From Pseudovibrio sp. Tun.PSC04-5.I4 (lineage in GTDB: Bacteria > Pseudomonadota > Alphaproteobacteria > Rhizobiales > Stappiaceae), in assembly GCF_900104145.1 (NCBI RefSeq), contig NZ_FNLB01000004.1:1-64000 (forward strand): a DNA stretch of 64,000 bases, in the 5' to 3' direction. Position 1 is the stretch's first letter. Every line of letters begins with the position of its first letter. A program made the position numbers and the translations under genes. Positions 39,014 through 47,393 of this stretch are shown here, piece by piece. The notes under the pieces were generated by a model, which was given only the letters and a program-made list of their open reading frames with translations, made no database searches and had not been told where the DNA came from.

Positions 39014-42000
39014 CCTCGTTCTAAGAGGTATTTAGCGAGTTTGTTGGCCTGTTGGTTCAGCTGGTCATAGGTGAGTTCTGCCGGCCCGCTGACGATGGCT
39101 ACTCGATCACCATGACGAGAGGCACACTCCTCAAAGGTTCCGTGCATAGTTTTAGGGCTTTGGGTAAAGAGTGGTCCTTCCGAAAGGGCCTTCAGTTTTT
39201 CCAGTTGGTGCGCGGAATAACGGGCGAGCTGTAGAGCTGGGTTTTTTGCCGTTTCAGGTGTTTGCTGGGCGAGATGCTCCAAGCTCGTCAGAACCATGTC
39301 CAAAAGCGCTGGGGCATAGCAGTTGGGAGGAGCTTGTAATTCAATCTTGAAACAAGACCCTTCGTCATCCACCGTCAGGTTAAACGGATAGTTTGTGCCA
39401 TACTGACCATCCAAATATGTAGCCCCCGGAAGATCACGATGGGAGGCGCCTTGAGAACCGTCAGACATCAGTTCAGCATGCCGGAAGTTTAATACGGAAG
39501 TTAGCAGCGGCGTTGGTCGTTCCACCCCGCTCGCATCAATTGCGTCTGCCAGTGATGCAGTGTCGTGCTCCAACAACTTAAGGAGGATGCTGTGAACGCC
39601 TAATAGTCCTTCAGCCACATCCCGGTCCGCAAGATTGATGCGGAGAGGCAAGGTATTGATGAAAGGCCCTAAAATACGTTCTGCGTTTTCCAAACCTTGC
39701 AATCTGCCAAGAAGAATGGTGGCAAAACAAACGTCATCCTGGCCAGAACAACGCGCGACAATAAGAGCCCAAACAAAATGGAATACGGAGGCGGTGCTTA
39801 CCTCATAACGCCGTGCAAGAACCCGAATGGAGGTGGTCAAGGCCTTGTCGGTAATCGTCACCACAGATTCAAGATCCGCTCCGTGAACCTCAGCGTCAAC
39901 TATTCCGAACGGCAGACTTGGACTTTGAAAACCTGCAAAGAGTTCTTTTAGGAAATTCTGCGCTTCATCCTTGCGTCCTTGTGCCAATTGGAACGAGATA
40001 AAATCTCCAAACTGGGCAGGTTCCGGCAAACTTTCACCTGCGCCGGTCATGTAAGCCTTCATCTCGGCGTTCAGTTGTTTTAATGAGGTATTGTCGTCAA
40101 TGATATGATGAAAGAGCTTGAGAGCGAGCCATCGTTGATTATGCTCGTCAAAACAATAAAAGACGCGTGTCAGAGACGGTTCGTGCAGCTTTATTTGGTA
40201 GGTGCGTGGGTCGAATTGCTGACGTAGCCGTTGTGCAATATCACCAGTGCTGCAAAGATTTTCAGCAAGTATCTCGCAGGACTGCAAGCGCACGTTTTTC
40301 AGAACAACTTGTAAAGGATTGGGCAAACCCTCAGAAACAAACAGGGTTCGCAGGATGTCATGGCGGTTCATGACGTTTTGCAATGCATCCAGATAGTTTT
40401 GCAGCGCGTCTTTATTCTGGAACGCCATGAGGCTCCACAGAAGGTAAGGGTCTCCAGATTTGGCGAGTTGATGATGGAAATAAAACCCTTCCTGCAAGGG
40501 GGTGAGCGGATAGACGTCTTTTACATTGCCGTGTCCGCCCGGTATAAACTGAGATAGGTCTTCCAGCTGGCTTTGCGAAAGGCCGGAGAGAGACATTGCC
40601 GTCCGGCTTACATCAGTCTGACTGTTCTCTGGCTTCGTGATCAGCTTTCCATCCTGCGGAGGGATCGGCTGGATGTGTTCTGCCAACTCCTTCAAAACAG
40701 GTTTGCGAAGCAGATCAATGGCTGGCAGTTGATAGCCTTTCGACCGCATCTGCGCCTGAATACGCGTCGCCAAAAGGGAATGGCCGCCCAGTTCGAAGAA
40801 GTTATCGAAGCGCCCAACTAATCCAATTTGCAGAACATCTGCCCATACCTTCGCGAGGAGGGCTTCTACGCCATCTTCAGGGCGAACGAATTTTTTCGTA
40901 TCTGTAAGTGATGGCACGAGATTTGTGAGTTCGTTGCGATCCAGCTTACCGTTGCTTGTTAGCGGTAATTGCTCAAGGCGGACATAGGCAGTTGGCACCA
41001 TGTAAGAGGGCAATATATCCCGTAGGAAAGCTTGCAGCGCCCGCCCGTCAATGAAATGTCCTGTTGTCGTTGGTACAAAATAAGCTACTAGTTTTGGCTC
41101 ATCGCTTCGTTCCGCAGTGCTGCAAACAACAGCATGTTGAATGTCAGTGTGCGATATCAGCGCTGCTTCAATCTCACCAAGTTCAATACGGTATCCGCGT
41201 ATTTTGACCTGATCGTCATTCCGACCCAGATAGAGTAATGTTCCGTTTGCGCTGTATTTTGCTAGATCACCAGTCCTGTAAAGGCGTTCTGTTGGCGAAA
41301 ACGGGCTGGAGATAAAACGTTCTTCGTTCAGTTCTGACCGGTTCAGATAACCGCGTGCAACGCCAGCTCCACCTACATACATTTCTCCTATAGCTCCGAG
41401 GGGAACGGGTTGCCGGTTCTGGTCAAGGACGTAAAGGCTTAGATCGCCCAGTTGACGGCCGATTGGACTACCTTCTACTTTCCTATCAACATCATCAGTG
41501 CTGAGTTTGTAGTAAGAAACATGGACTGTAGTTTCGGTAATCCCGTACATGTTCACCATGTCACAACGGGAATTGCGTGGATCGGTGAACCAGTTACACA
41601 GCATGGCAGGCTGAAGCGCCTCGCCGCCGAAAACCACAGTGCGGAGTTTGTGCGCCACATCAGTTTCGGCTTGAGCTTCCATAAAAATACGGAAGGCGGA
41701 GGGTGTCTGGCTGAGAATTGTAACTCCGTGTTTGCAGCACAAACTATAAAACAATGTAGGGTCATGCCGTGCCTCTTCCGGTACAACGGTGATGGTCCCA
41801 CCTGTTGCAAGGGCACCCCAGATTTCCCAGACAGAAAAATCAAAAGCGTATGAGTGGAAGAAAGACCAGATGTCAGAGGGCTGGAATTGAAACAGGGGTT
41901 GGCAAGTGCTCATCAAGCGGGAAATCTGCCTGTGTTCAATCTGAACACCTTTTGGCTGCCCAGTAGAACCAGAAGTATAGATCACGTATGCAAGGTCCGA

Positions 42001-45000
42001 CCCATTTGCATTCGTCTCAGAGCAAGTGTTGACAGGTCTTTCAGTCCACGGTTTTGCAACCTCATCCTCGAAGAGAAGTAATGCAGTAGCATCTTGTTTG
42101 GAAAGGAGTTCCTCACAAGATTGTTGCGTTGAGTGACTGCAAATGATTAACGCTGGCGCACTATCGTTGATGATGAAACTCTTTCGAGCTGCCGGGAGAG
42201 AGGGGTCTATTGGCAGATAAGCTCCTCCTGCCTGCCACACCGCAAGAAGTGCCACAATAAGGTAGGCACTACGCTCCATGCAGACACCTACAAGCATTTC
42301 CTTTTTGACACCAAGAGCGGTGAGGTTAGAAGCTAGGTACGAAGCCTTGTTGACCAGTTCTGAATAGGAGAGGGTAACATCCTGATCGATTACGGCTGTA
42401 CGATCCGGTTGAACCTTTGCAAAGTTCTCTATCAAATGCAGCACAGACACATCGTCATCAGAAGTTTCACGGCTGGCAGCACCCCAGTTTTCGATCAGCT
42501 GTTTTCTCTCATCCGTGCATATCCCACTGAAGCGATCTACGGAAAGCTCAGGCCCTGCGAGGCACTCTTTTAGCAAGGCAATGTAGTTTGCCTGCATGCG
42601 TGCTACATTCTCGGGTCGGTACAAATCTGTGGCGTAGTTCCACAGCAGCGTAAGCGCAGATGCTTCTACATCGGTTGAGGAGCGGGGCAGAATGACCACT
42701 TCCATATCGAACTTGGCAGACTGGTTACTGTAGGCTTCGTAGAGCGAAATTATTAGGTCGTCTCTATGTAATTCAGGTGTCTGGGAGTTGTGGTAGCTGA
42801 AGCCAATCTGGAAAATTGGGTTTCTGGAGGCATCTCGTTGAGGATCCAGAGCCCGCACGACACGTTCGAATGGAACCTCTTCGTTGTCATAGGCATTGGA
42901 AAGTACGGTCCGCAAACGCTCTAGATAGTCCGCAAAACTTGGCTGCCCGCTCAGGTCTGCGCGAACAACAATGCTGTTTACGAACATACCAGGCAACTGC
43001 TCCGCATCGCGGCTTTTGCGGTTGGCCACTGCGCTGCCAGTGAGCAGGTCGTTTTGTCCTGTATACCGGGATAGCAAGATATGGAACACAGCCAAAAGCA
43101 CGGTGTAATCCGTATGTCCGTTTACCTCGCAATAGTTCTTCAGTTTTTGGAGGAGCGAACCGCTCAATACCACTCGATCTTGTTTGCCGCGAAATGACAT
43201 TGTCTCTGGGCGTGGGAAATCCGTGGGCAGGGAAAGGTTGAAATTAGCCCCTGACAACTGCTTGGTCCAATAGGCAAGCTGTTTTTCGTAGGTCTGTTCT
43301 GCGTCATCGCTCAGCTGCCAGCCTACGTAGTTCCGGTATTGGGCAGGAACTGATGCAAGATTTGGTTTTCCTCCACCTGCAAACGCTTCATAGGCATCAA
43401 GAAGCTCAGAAAGGAATATGTTGGCACTCCACCCGTCGTGGACGAGGTGATGCTCGATGTGCAACAGGCCAAAGGTGTCGTCATTCAGACTGAAAAGCAC
43501 CCAACGGGCAAGCGGAAGCTGATTTGTTTTGAAGGGCTTCTTGACCTCTTCATCTATTGCACGCCATAAATTGGGGCTATCCATTCCAGTATCAAGTGCG
43601 CGTACATCCAATTGTGCCGGAACAGGGAGGTGAACCTGCTGGTAAGCATTTCCGCGTTCATCCTCATGGAACGTTGTGCGGAAAATTTCGTGCCGTTCTA
43701 CAATCAGATTGAGCGCATTTTGAAGTGCTTTGATCTTAACTTTGCCGGTCATCCGGATCAGGCATTGTGCATTATAAGCAAGGGAGTCAGGCGTCAGTTT
43801 TTCTAAATGCCATACTCCATTTTGCTGATGAGAGACAGGAAATGTGTCCCCCTCTATCTGATAGGATCTTAGCGGAGCCTGAGGTGAGTGCAGAGCGGTT
43901 GAAACATGAATTTTGCCAGCGAGCTGTGCAATCGTTTGGCCGGTAAAAACATCTTCCAGACAAATGACCGGGCCAAATTTCTCACGGCACCGTGTGAGAA
44001 ACTGAACAGCATCCAGAGAGCTGCCCCCAAGTGTTTGAAGGGTATCAGTACTGAAAACGTGATCGACTGACAGAACTTCGGACCAGAAATCAGCAAGAGC
44101 TTGTTCGATGCTGTTGACCGGCAGAACCTCAGATCTTGCCCCTCGTGCCTGACGATCCGGTGCCGGAAGTGCCTTCTGATCAATCTTGCCATTGACGGTA
44201 AGCGGGAATGCATCCAGCCGGACAAAAGCATTCGGGATCATGTAGTCGGGCAGCGAAGCAGATAGGTGTTCCTTGAATTGTTCGACATTTGGTGCGTTTA
44301 AAGCTCCGCGTGTTGTGAAATAAGCGACGATTTCCAATTCAGAAGAGCCGGTCTGTGATGTCAGCACACAGGCGTGTTCAATTTCCGAAAAGGCCGACAG
44401 ATGGTTTTCGATTTCTTTTAACTCAATGCGGAACCCACGGACTTTAACCTGATCATCCAATCGCCCTAGAAACTCGAGATTACCGTCTGTCTGCTTCCTG
44501 ACCCTGTCGCCTGTATTATAAATTCGCTGGGTCGCAGTGTCTGGATGGGGCTTAAACACTTTTTCAGTTAAACGAGGTTGGTTGCGGTAGCCACGGGCCA
44601 GACCGACACCACTCAGCCACAGCGTGCCTGGTTCACCGTCAGCTACTGCGCACATGTTGTCGCCTAAGATACGCACGTCGACCTTTGCAATGGGCTTGCC
44701 AATCGGCACGGTGCCAGAAGATGCGGTTATGCCATTACATTGGTAAAGTGTTGCACAAACGGTGTTTTCTGTCGGGCCGTAAGCGTTGATCAGCACTACA
44801 TTTGAGGACCACCGCTCAACCAGAGCCCACTGCATCGCTTCACCTGCGACCACCAGAACCTTCAGGCTTTCGTAATCCTGCGGGCGCATGTGGCTAGCCA
44901 ATGAAGGGGGAAGAGTTATGTGCGAAATGCATCTATCGCGAACTATGTGCTGTAGGGCTTCTCCGGCAAGCAATGTACCGTCCAGCGCAAAGTGCAGTTG

Positions 45001-45696
45001 TGCTCCACTACACAGGCTCACCAAAATTTCCGAAATGGACGCGTCAAAGCCGAGTGATGCGAATTGAAGGACACGAGACTGGTCGTCGATCTGGAAAAAA
45101 CTGGCCTGCTCTTTGACCAAGTTCAAAAGGCCTCGGTGCTCCACCATGACACCCTTTGGCTGCCCGGTAGAGCCGGACGTGTAAATAATGTAGGCCAGTT
45201 GGTCCGCTTTAGGCGGTGACCATTTTCGTGGATTTGCGGTTGCGGAAAGATCACTGAGGCTCGAGTAACTAATAATCTGCAGGGCTGAGCCAGAGGAGTT
45301 CGTCAGATTTCTAGCCAGCGCCTCAGTGCTCTCGTCGCAGATGAGAACACTCGCATCACTGTCTGAAAGCATGAACTTAAGTCGTTTTCGTGGGAGCTTG
45401 GTATCAAGTGGCACATAGGCTCCGCCAGCCTTCTGGATAGCAAGAAAGGCGACTATGGCTTTAGGCGTACGCGGCATAAACACTGCAACAGTACGCTCCG
45501 GTTTGATCCCGACCGACTGTAATTTTAGAGCAATTTGATGAACAGTAGCGTTTAATTCGCTATAAGTTATGGTGCTAATTTCGCAGACTAAAGCTGGTTT
45601 ATTTGGATGGGTTTGTGCAACAAATTCGATCTGTTCAACAATGTTGGTCGGTTCGCTCGACTTCATTATTTCGCAGTTAGAGAAGTCAGAATCCAT
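37354..45696 (-). CDS. pppA: NRPS, A-T-C-A-T-C-A-T, initiating synthetase with ureido-type C domain
   Basis: First assembly-line protein, 2,780 residues from the ATG at 45696, chosen over an upstream TTG at 45729 because GGAAG lies ten bases before it. Approximate order: A 20-515, T 530-600 (LGGSSLDA), C 625-1060, A 1080-1580, T 1600-1670, C 1715-2150, A 2175-2680, T 2700-2770. The A pockets read D-A-S-T-V-A-A-V-C (a known tyrosine code), D-F-W-S-V-G-M-V-H (threonine-like, Ser for Asn) and D-I-V-Q-L-G-L-I-Y (Gly-like). The first C domain has EHHLVHDG, the variant reported for C domains that form a ureido bond. The second has FHHQLAKSGD and HHIIDDNTS, as in dual condensation/epimerisation domains. 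The symbol follows my memory of the Pseudovibrio ppp cluster and is tentative. Confidence 0.92.
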   Translation of the reverse strand: MDSDFSNCEIMKSSEPTNIVEQIEFVAQTHPNKPALVCEISTITYSELNATVHQIALKLQSVGIKPERTVAVFMPRTPKAIVAFLAIQKAGGAYVPLDTKLPRKRLKFMLSDSDASVLICDESTEALARNLTNSSGSALQIISYSSLSDLSATANPRKWSPPKADQLAYIIYTSGSTGQPKGVMVEHRGLLNLVKEQASFFQIDDQSRVLQFASLGFDASISEILVSLCSGAQLHFALDGTLLAGEALQHIVRDRCISHITLPPSLASHMRPQDYESLKVLVVAGEAMQWALVERWSSNVVLINAYGPTENTVCATLYQCNGITASSGTVPIGKPIAKVDVRILGDNMCAVADGEPGTLWLSGVGLARGYRNQPRLTEKVFKPHPDTATQRIYNTGDRVRKQTDGNLEFLGRLDDQVKVRGFRIELKEIENHLSAFSEIEHACVLTSQTGSSELEIVAYFTTRGALNAPNVEQFKEHLSASLPDYMIPNAFVRLDAFPLTVNGKIDQKALPAPDRQARGARSEVLPVNSIEQALADFWSEVLSVDHVFSTDTLQTLGGSSLDAVQFLTRCREKFGPVICLEDVFTGQTIAQLAGKIHVSTALHSPQAPLRSYQIEGDTFPVSHQQNGVWHLEKLTPDSLAYNAQCLIRMTGKVKIKALQNALNLIVERHEIFRTTFHEDERGNAYQQVHLPVPAQLDVRALDTGMDSPNLWRAIDEEVKKPFKTNQLPLARWVLFSLNDDTFGLLHIEHHLVHDGWSANIFLSELLDAYEAFAGGGKPNLASVPAQYRNYVGWQLSDDAEQTYEKQLAYWTKQLSGANFNLSLPTDFPRPETMSFRGKQDRVVLSGSLLQKLKNYCEVNGHTDYTVLLAVFHILLSRYTGQNDLLTGSAVANRKSRDAEQLPGMFVNSIVVRADLSGQPSFADYLERLRTVLSNAYDNEEVPFERVVRALDPQRDASRNPIFQIGFSYHNSQTPELHRDDLIISLYEAYSNQSAKFDMEVVILPRSSTDVEASALTLLWNYATDLYRPENVARMQANYIALLKECLAGPELSVDRFSGICTDERKQLIENWGAASRETSDDDVSVLHLIENFAKVQPDRTAVIDQDVTLSYSELVNKASYLASNLTALGVKKEMLVGVCMERSAYLIVALLAVWQAGGAYLPIDPSLPAARKSFIINDSAPALIICSHSTQQSCEELLSKQDATALLLFEDEVAKPWTERPVNTCSETNANGSDLAYVIYTSGSTGQPKGVQIEHRQISRLMSTCQPLFQFQPSDIWSFFHSYAFDFSVWEIWGALATGGTITVVPEEARHDPTLFYSLCCKHGVTILSQTPSAFRIFMEAQAETDVAHKLRTVVFGGEALQPAMLCNWFTDPRNSRCDMVNMYGITETTVHVSYYKLSTDDVDRKVEGSPIGRQLGDLSLYVLDQNRQPVPLGAIGEMYVGGAGVARGYLNRSELNEERFISSPFSPTERLYRTGDLAKYSANGTLLYLGRNDDQVKIRGYRIELGEIEAALISHTDIQHAVVCSTAERSDEPKLVAYFVPTTTGHFIDGRALQAFLRDILPSYMVPTAYVRLEQLPLTSNGKLDRNELTNLVPSLTDTKKFVRPEDGVEALLAKVWADVLQIGLVGRFDNFFELGGHSLLATRIQAQMRSKGYQLPAIDLLRKPVLKELAEHIQPIPPQDGKLITKPENSQTDVSRTAMSLSGLSQSQLEDLSQFIPGGHGNVKDVYPLTPLQEGFYFHHQLAKSGDPYLLWSLMAFQNKDALQNYLDALQNVMNRHDILRTLFVSEGLPNPLQVVLKNVRLQSCEILAENLCSTGDIAQRLRQQFDPRTYQIKLHEPSLTRVFYCFDEHNQRWLALKLFHHIIDDNTSLKQLNAEMKAYMTGAGESLPEPAQFGDFISFQLAQGRKDEAQNFLKELFAGFQSPSLPFGIVDAEVHGADLESVVTITDKALTTSIRVLARRYEVSTASVFHFVWALIVARCSGQDDVCFATILLGRLQGLENAERILGPFINTLPLRINLADRDVAEGLLGVHSILLKLLEHDTASLADAIDASGVERPTPLLTSVLNFRHAELMSDGSQGASHRDLPGATYLDGQYGTNYPFNLTVDDEGSCFKIELQAPPNCYAPALLDMVLTSLEHLAQQTPETAKNPALQLARYSAHQLEKLKALSEGPLFTQSPKTMHGTFEECASRHGDRVAIVSGPAELTYDQLNQQANKLAKYLLERGVRTGSRVAVCLSEGLNTVVALLAVLKSGGAYVPLDPAHPPERLGYQLEDSSPLLVLCDDGSVPSLEPSQTRDTLVLLDRDHAAWQQYSGDNVSDELTRPVSREDLAYVIYTSGTTGRPKGVMVPHKGPANLVEWFRQQKQVTENDRVLLSTSITFDISVVEVFATLSCGACLVVSERSRLLEGTYLVETIRQHSVTVCQFVPSLLGFFLSCEGVETCTSVRSILCGGEAFPSHLAQRCFEVLGHVRLQNLYGPTEASIYCTKQDIDPSANYPAVLPIGQPIAGMKMYVLDRHMTLVPRGVAGDLYVAGPGVAMGYLNRPKLTPERFVPNPLVQGEQLYRTGDIGRYMNDGAIEYLGRDDFQIKVRGYRIEPGEIEHALCQCDGVTNAVVISWQDEAGEALLVTYVCTTNDASSLDTAALRSSLGRQLPDYMVPSLYVQLASLPLSANGKIDRKQLPEPSGINAPASQTHKGPQTPLEEALAQIWAEVLQLEHVGMQDNFFDIGGHSLRATRIIARMRDVLGIEVPLRVFFERPTIEQTLYYIFEELEAAEYS

Positions 45697-46056
45697 GTCT
45701 AGGTAACTTCCATTGATAGCGTAATTCAAGAATATATATGGCTACCTTTAGGGAATTTTATTCTATTAAAATTTAGCGCAAAGAATCGATTATATATAAA
45801 TTTAGACAAAATAAGTATTCCTGATCAGATATGTACGGATATTCTAAATCTAGACATTTGCATTGTGCAAACAATCTTTGTAATATATCAGTAAGTCAAG
45901 GTGATTTTGGAGTTCGTTCACGAACTTTTCGTAACTTTGGGGAAAGAAACGTGTCTATGGATTTTGGGGAAGAGCGATACATTAAAATTACATAATCTAA
46001 TGAAAATCAAGTCAGCATAATTTGATTTAATTGATTATTATTTACTTATTTATTCA
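45697..46056. promoter_or_regulatory. Divergent promoter region between the NRPS operon and the exporter operon
   Basis: The 360 bases are very AT-rich and separate two operons that run outward, so promoters for both must lie here. A 16-base palindrome AGTTCGTTCACGAACT (45911-45926, 7-bp arms around TC) is the best operator candidate. A second inverted repeat is TTGCA-TTG-TGCAA at 45858-45870. Neither matches a regulator site I can name, and no regulator gene is adjacent. Promoter boxes could not be fixed. Confidence 0.55.
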
Positions 46057-47346
46057 ATGGCTTGCGCCCACCCTACTGCAGCCAACATTAAGTTTGGATC
46101 GTACTTTGATATGTTTGATAACAGCACCCGTGCGTCATTTTTCTCCCAATTTCTAGATCTGCCAAAACTGGCAAAAATTTTGCTGTTTGGCACCTTTTGT
46201 GTGCGGTTTGCTTCATTTATGATTTGGCCGTTTTTTGCTGTTCTCATGGCTCGACGCTTCGAGACCTCTATTGCCGAACTTGGGGCTGTTTTTTCTATCG
46301 CAGCTCTTGCTGGTTTAGTGGCTGCACCCCTTAGCGGTGTAGTTGCTGATAAGCTGAATCGCCGTGCAATTATGATGGCAAGCGCTCTGTGTATTCTGGG
46401 GCAATTTTGCATTCTGGCGCTCTGGAATAGCGAGCAGATCTATTTTGCCGTGATTGTTGGCATGTCTGTTGCCAACGGTGCATTGGAGCCCCTTCTTCGG
46501 TCTGCGCTTGGTGATTGCGCACGAAGGGATGAAGACCGACCGATGCTCTTTCACATGCGCTATTATTTGGTCAACATAGCAGGTGCTTTGGGGCCTCTTG
46601 GCGGGCTGTGGTTTGCAACTAATAATCCCAACATAGCCTTTGCGGTTGGGGCACTGGCCTATGCCATACTTGCGGTTTGCATTCTCGCTAGTGTCGCGCC
46701 GAGGATCATGATTGGCGAACAAGATGATTTACCGACATCAACTCTTCTGCAGACTGCAATTGCTGACAAACTTTTTATGACGCTGTTTATTTCAAATTTC
46801 TTCCTTGTCATCCTCTACGCGCAAACAGATGAGCCTCTCACATTTTTCCTGATGTCTCTGGATACTCAGAATATCAATGGAATCATCGCTTCCATAAATG
46901 TAACCAACACGACAGTTGTGCTTGTGGTGCATTTGTTCTTGATGAAATGGCTCGTTGCCTTGGAAGAACACAAGGCCATACTTGCAGCCTTCTTCTTTTT
47001 GATGCTTGGCCTCTTGGTTATTGCACTGAATACAAATCAGATGGAAGCACTCTGGCTTGTCGCTATCGGTTTGGCGACGCTGGCTGAAATTATCGCCATG
47101 CCCTTATTTGCAACGGTGGTGGATCGAACAGCACCAGTCCGTTTAAGGAACAGCTACATGGGCCTTTACATGCTGTCTAACGCAGGGGCTGCAGGTGTTC
47201 CCTTTATTGGAGCTGTTGTTATTGAACAGTTTGGTGCCGCGCCGCTATTCCTGTTATCCGCTGGATTATGTGTGCCTGTCTCCTATCTTGCCTTCCGACT
47301 TCTAAGTGCCACCAGACAACAGGAAGCAGCCAGAGAAGCTGGCTGA
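46057..47346 (+). CDS. MFS transporter, probable product exporter
   Basis: Major facilitator superfamily membrane protein of 429 residues with about twelve hydrophobic segments. The first is near residue 40, and the loop between helices 2 and 3 has GVVADKLNRRAIM, a form of the family signature. It resembles drug/proton antiporters, and its position opposite the assembly line suggests export of the peptide or self-protection; this is inference. No good ribosome binding site precedes the ATG at 46057; the in-frame ATG at 46111 is an alternative that keeps all membrane segments. It heads a five-gene run (+) of exporter, GSCFA, SGNH, unrecognised gene and dioxygenase. Confidence 0.88.
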   Translation: MACAHPTAANIKFGSYFDMFDNSTRASFFSQFLDLPKLAKILLFGTFCVRFASFMIWPFFAVLMARRFETSIAELGAVFSIAALAGLVAAPLSGVVADKLNRRAIMMASALCILGQFCILALWNSEQIYFAVIVGMSVANGALEPLLRSALGDCARRDEDRPMLFHMRYYLVNIAGALGPLGGLWFATNNPNIAFAVGALAYAILAVCILASVAPRIMIGEQDDLPTSTLLQTAIADKLFMTLFISNFFLVILYAQTDEPLTFFLMSLDTQNINGIIASINVTNTTVVLVVHLFLMKWLVALEEHKAILAAFFFLMLGLLVIALNTNQMEALWLVAIGLATLAEIIAMPLFATVVDRTAPVRLRNSYMGLYMLSNAGAAGVPFIGAVVIEQFGAAPLFLLSAGLCVPVSYLAFRLLSATRQQEAAREAG

Positions 47347-47393
47347 GATCGCTGGCTATTGTGCTGATCTAAAAGGAATAGGATAGGAGCTAC

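Noticed and set aside
32378..39135. The 3.3-kb repeat as a transposon or IS element
   Set aside because: It is an uninterrupted part of NRPS genes, has no terminal inverted repeats or transposase, and its junctions fall in a shared block of A-domain sequence. Unequal homologous recombination explains it fully.
10757..45116. Many open frames of 60-250 codons on the plus strand across the assembly-line genes
   Set aside because: They lie opposite continuous NRPS/PKS coding sequence with clear domain motifs, lack family features of their own, and appear in duplicate exactly where the 3.3-kb repeat is duplicated. They are shadow frames.
45911..45926. Palindrome as a LuxR-type lux box
   Set aside because: It lacks the CTG...CAG core of lux boxes, is 16 bases rather than about 20, and no luxR or luxI gene is in the window.
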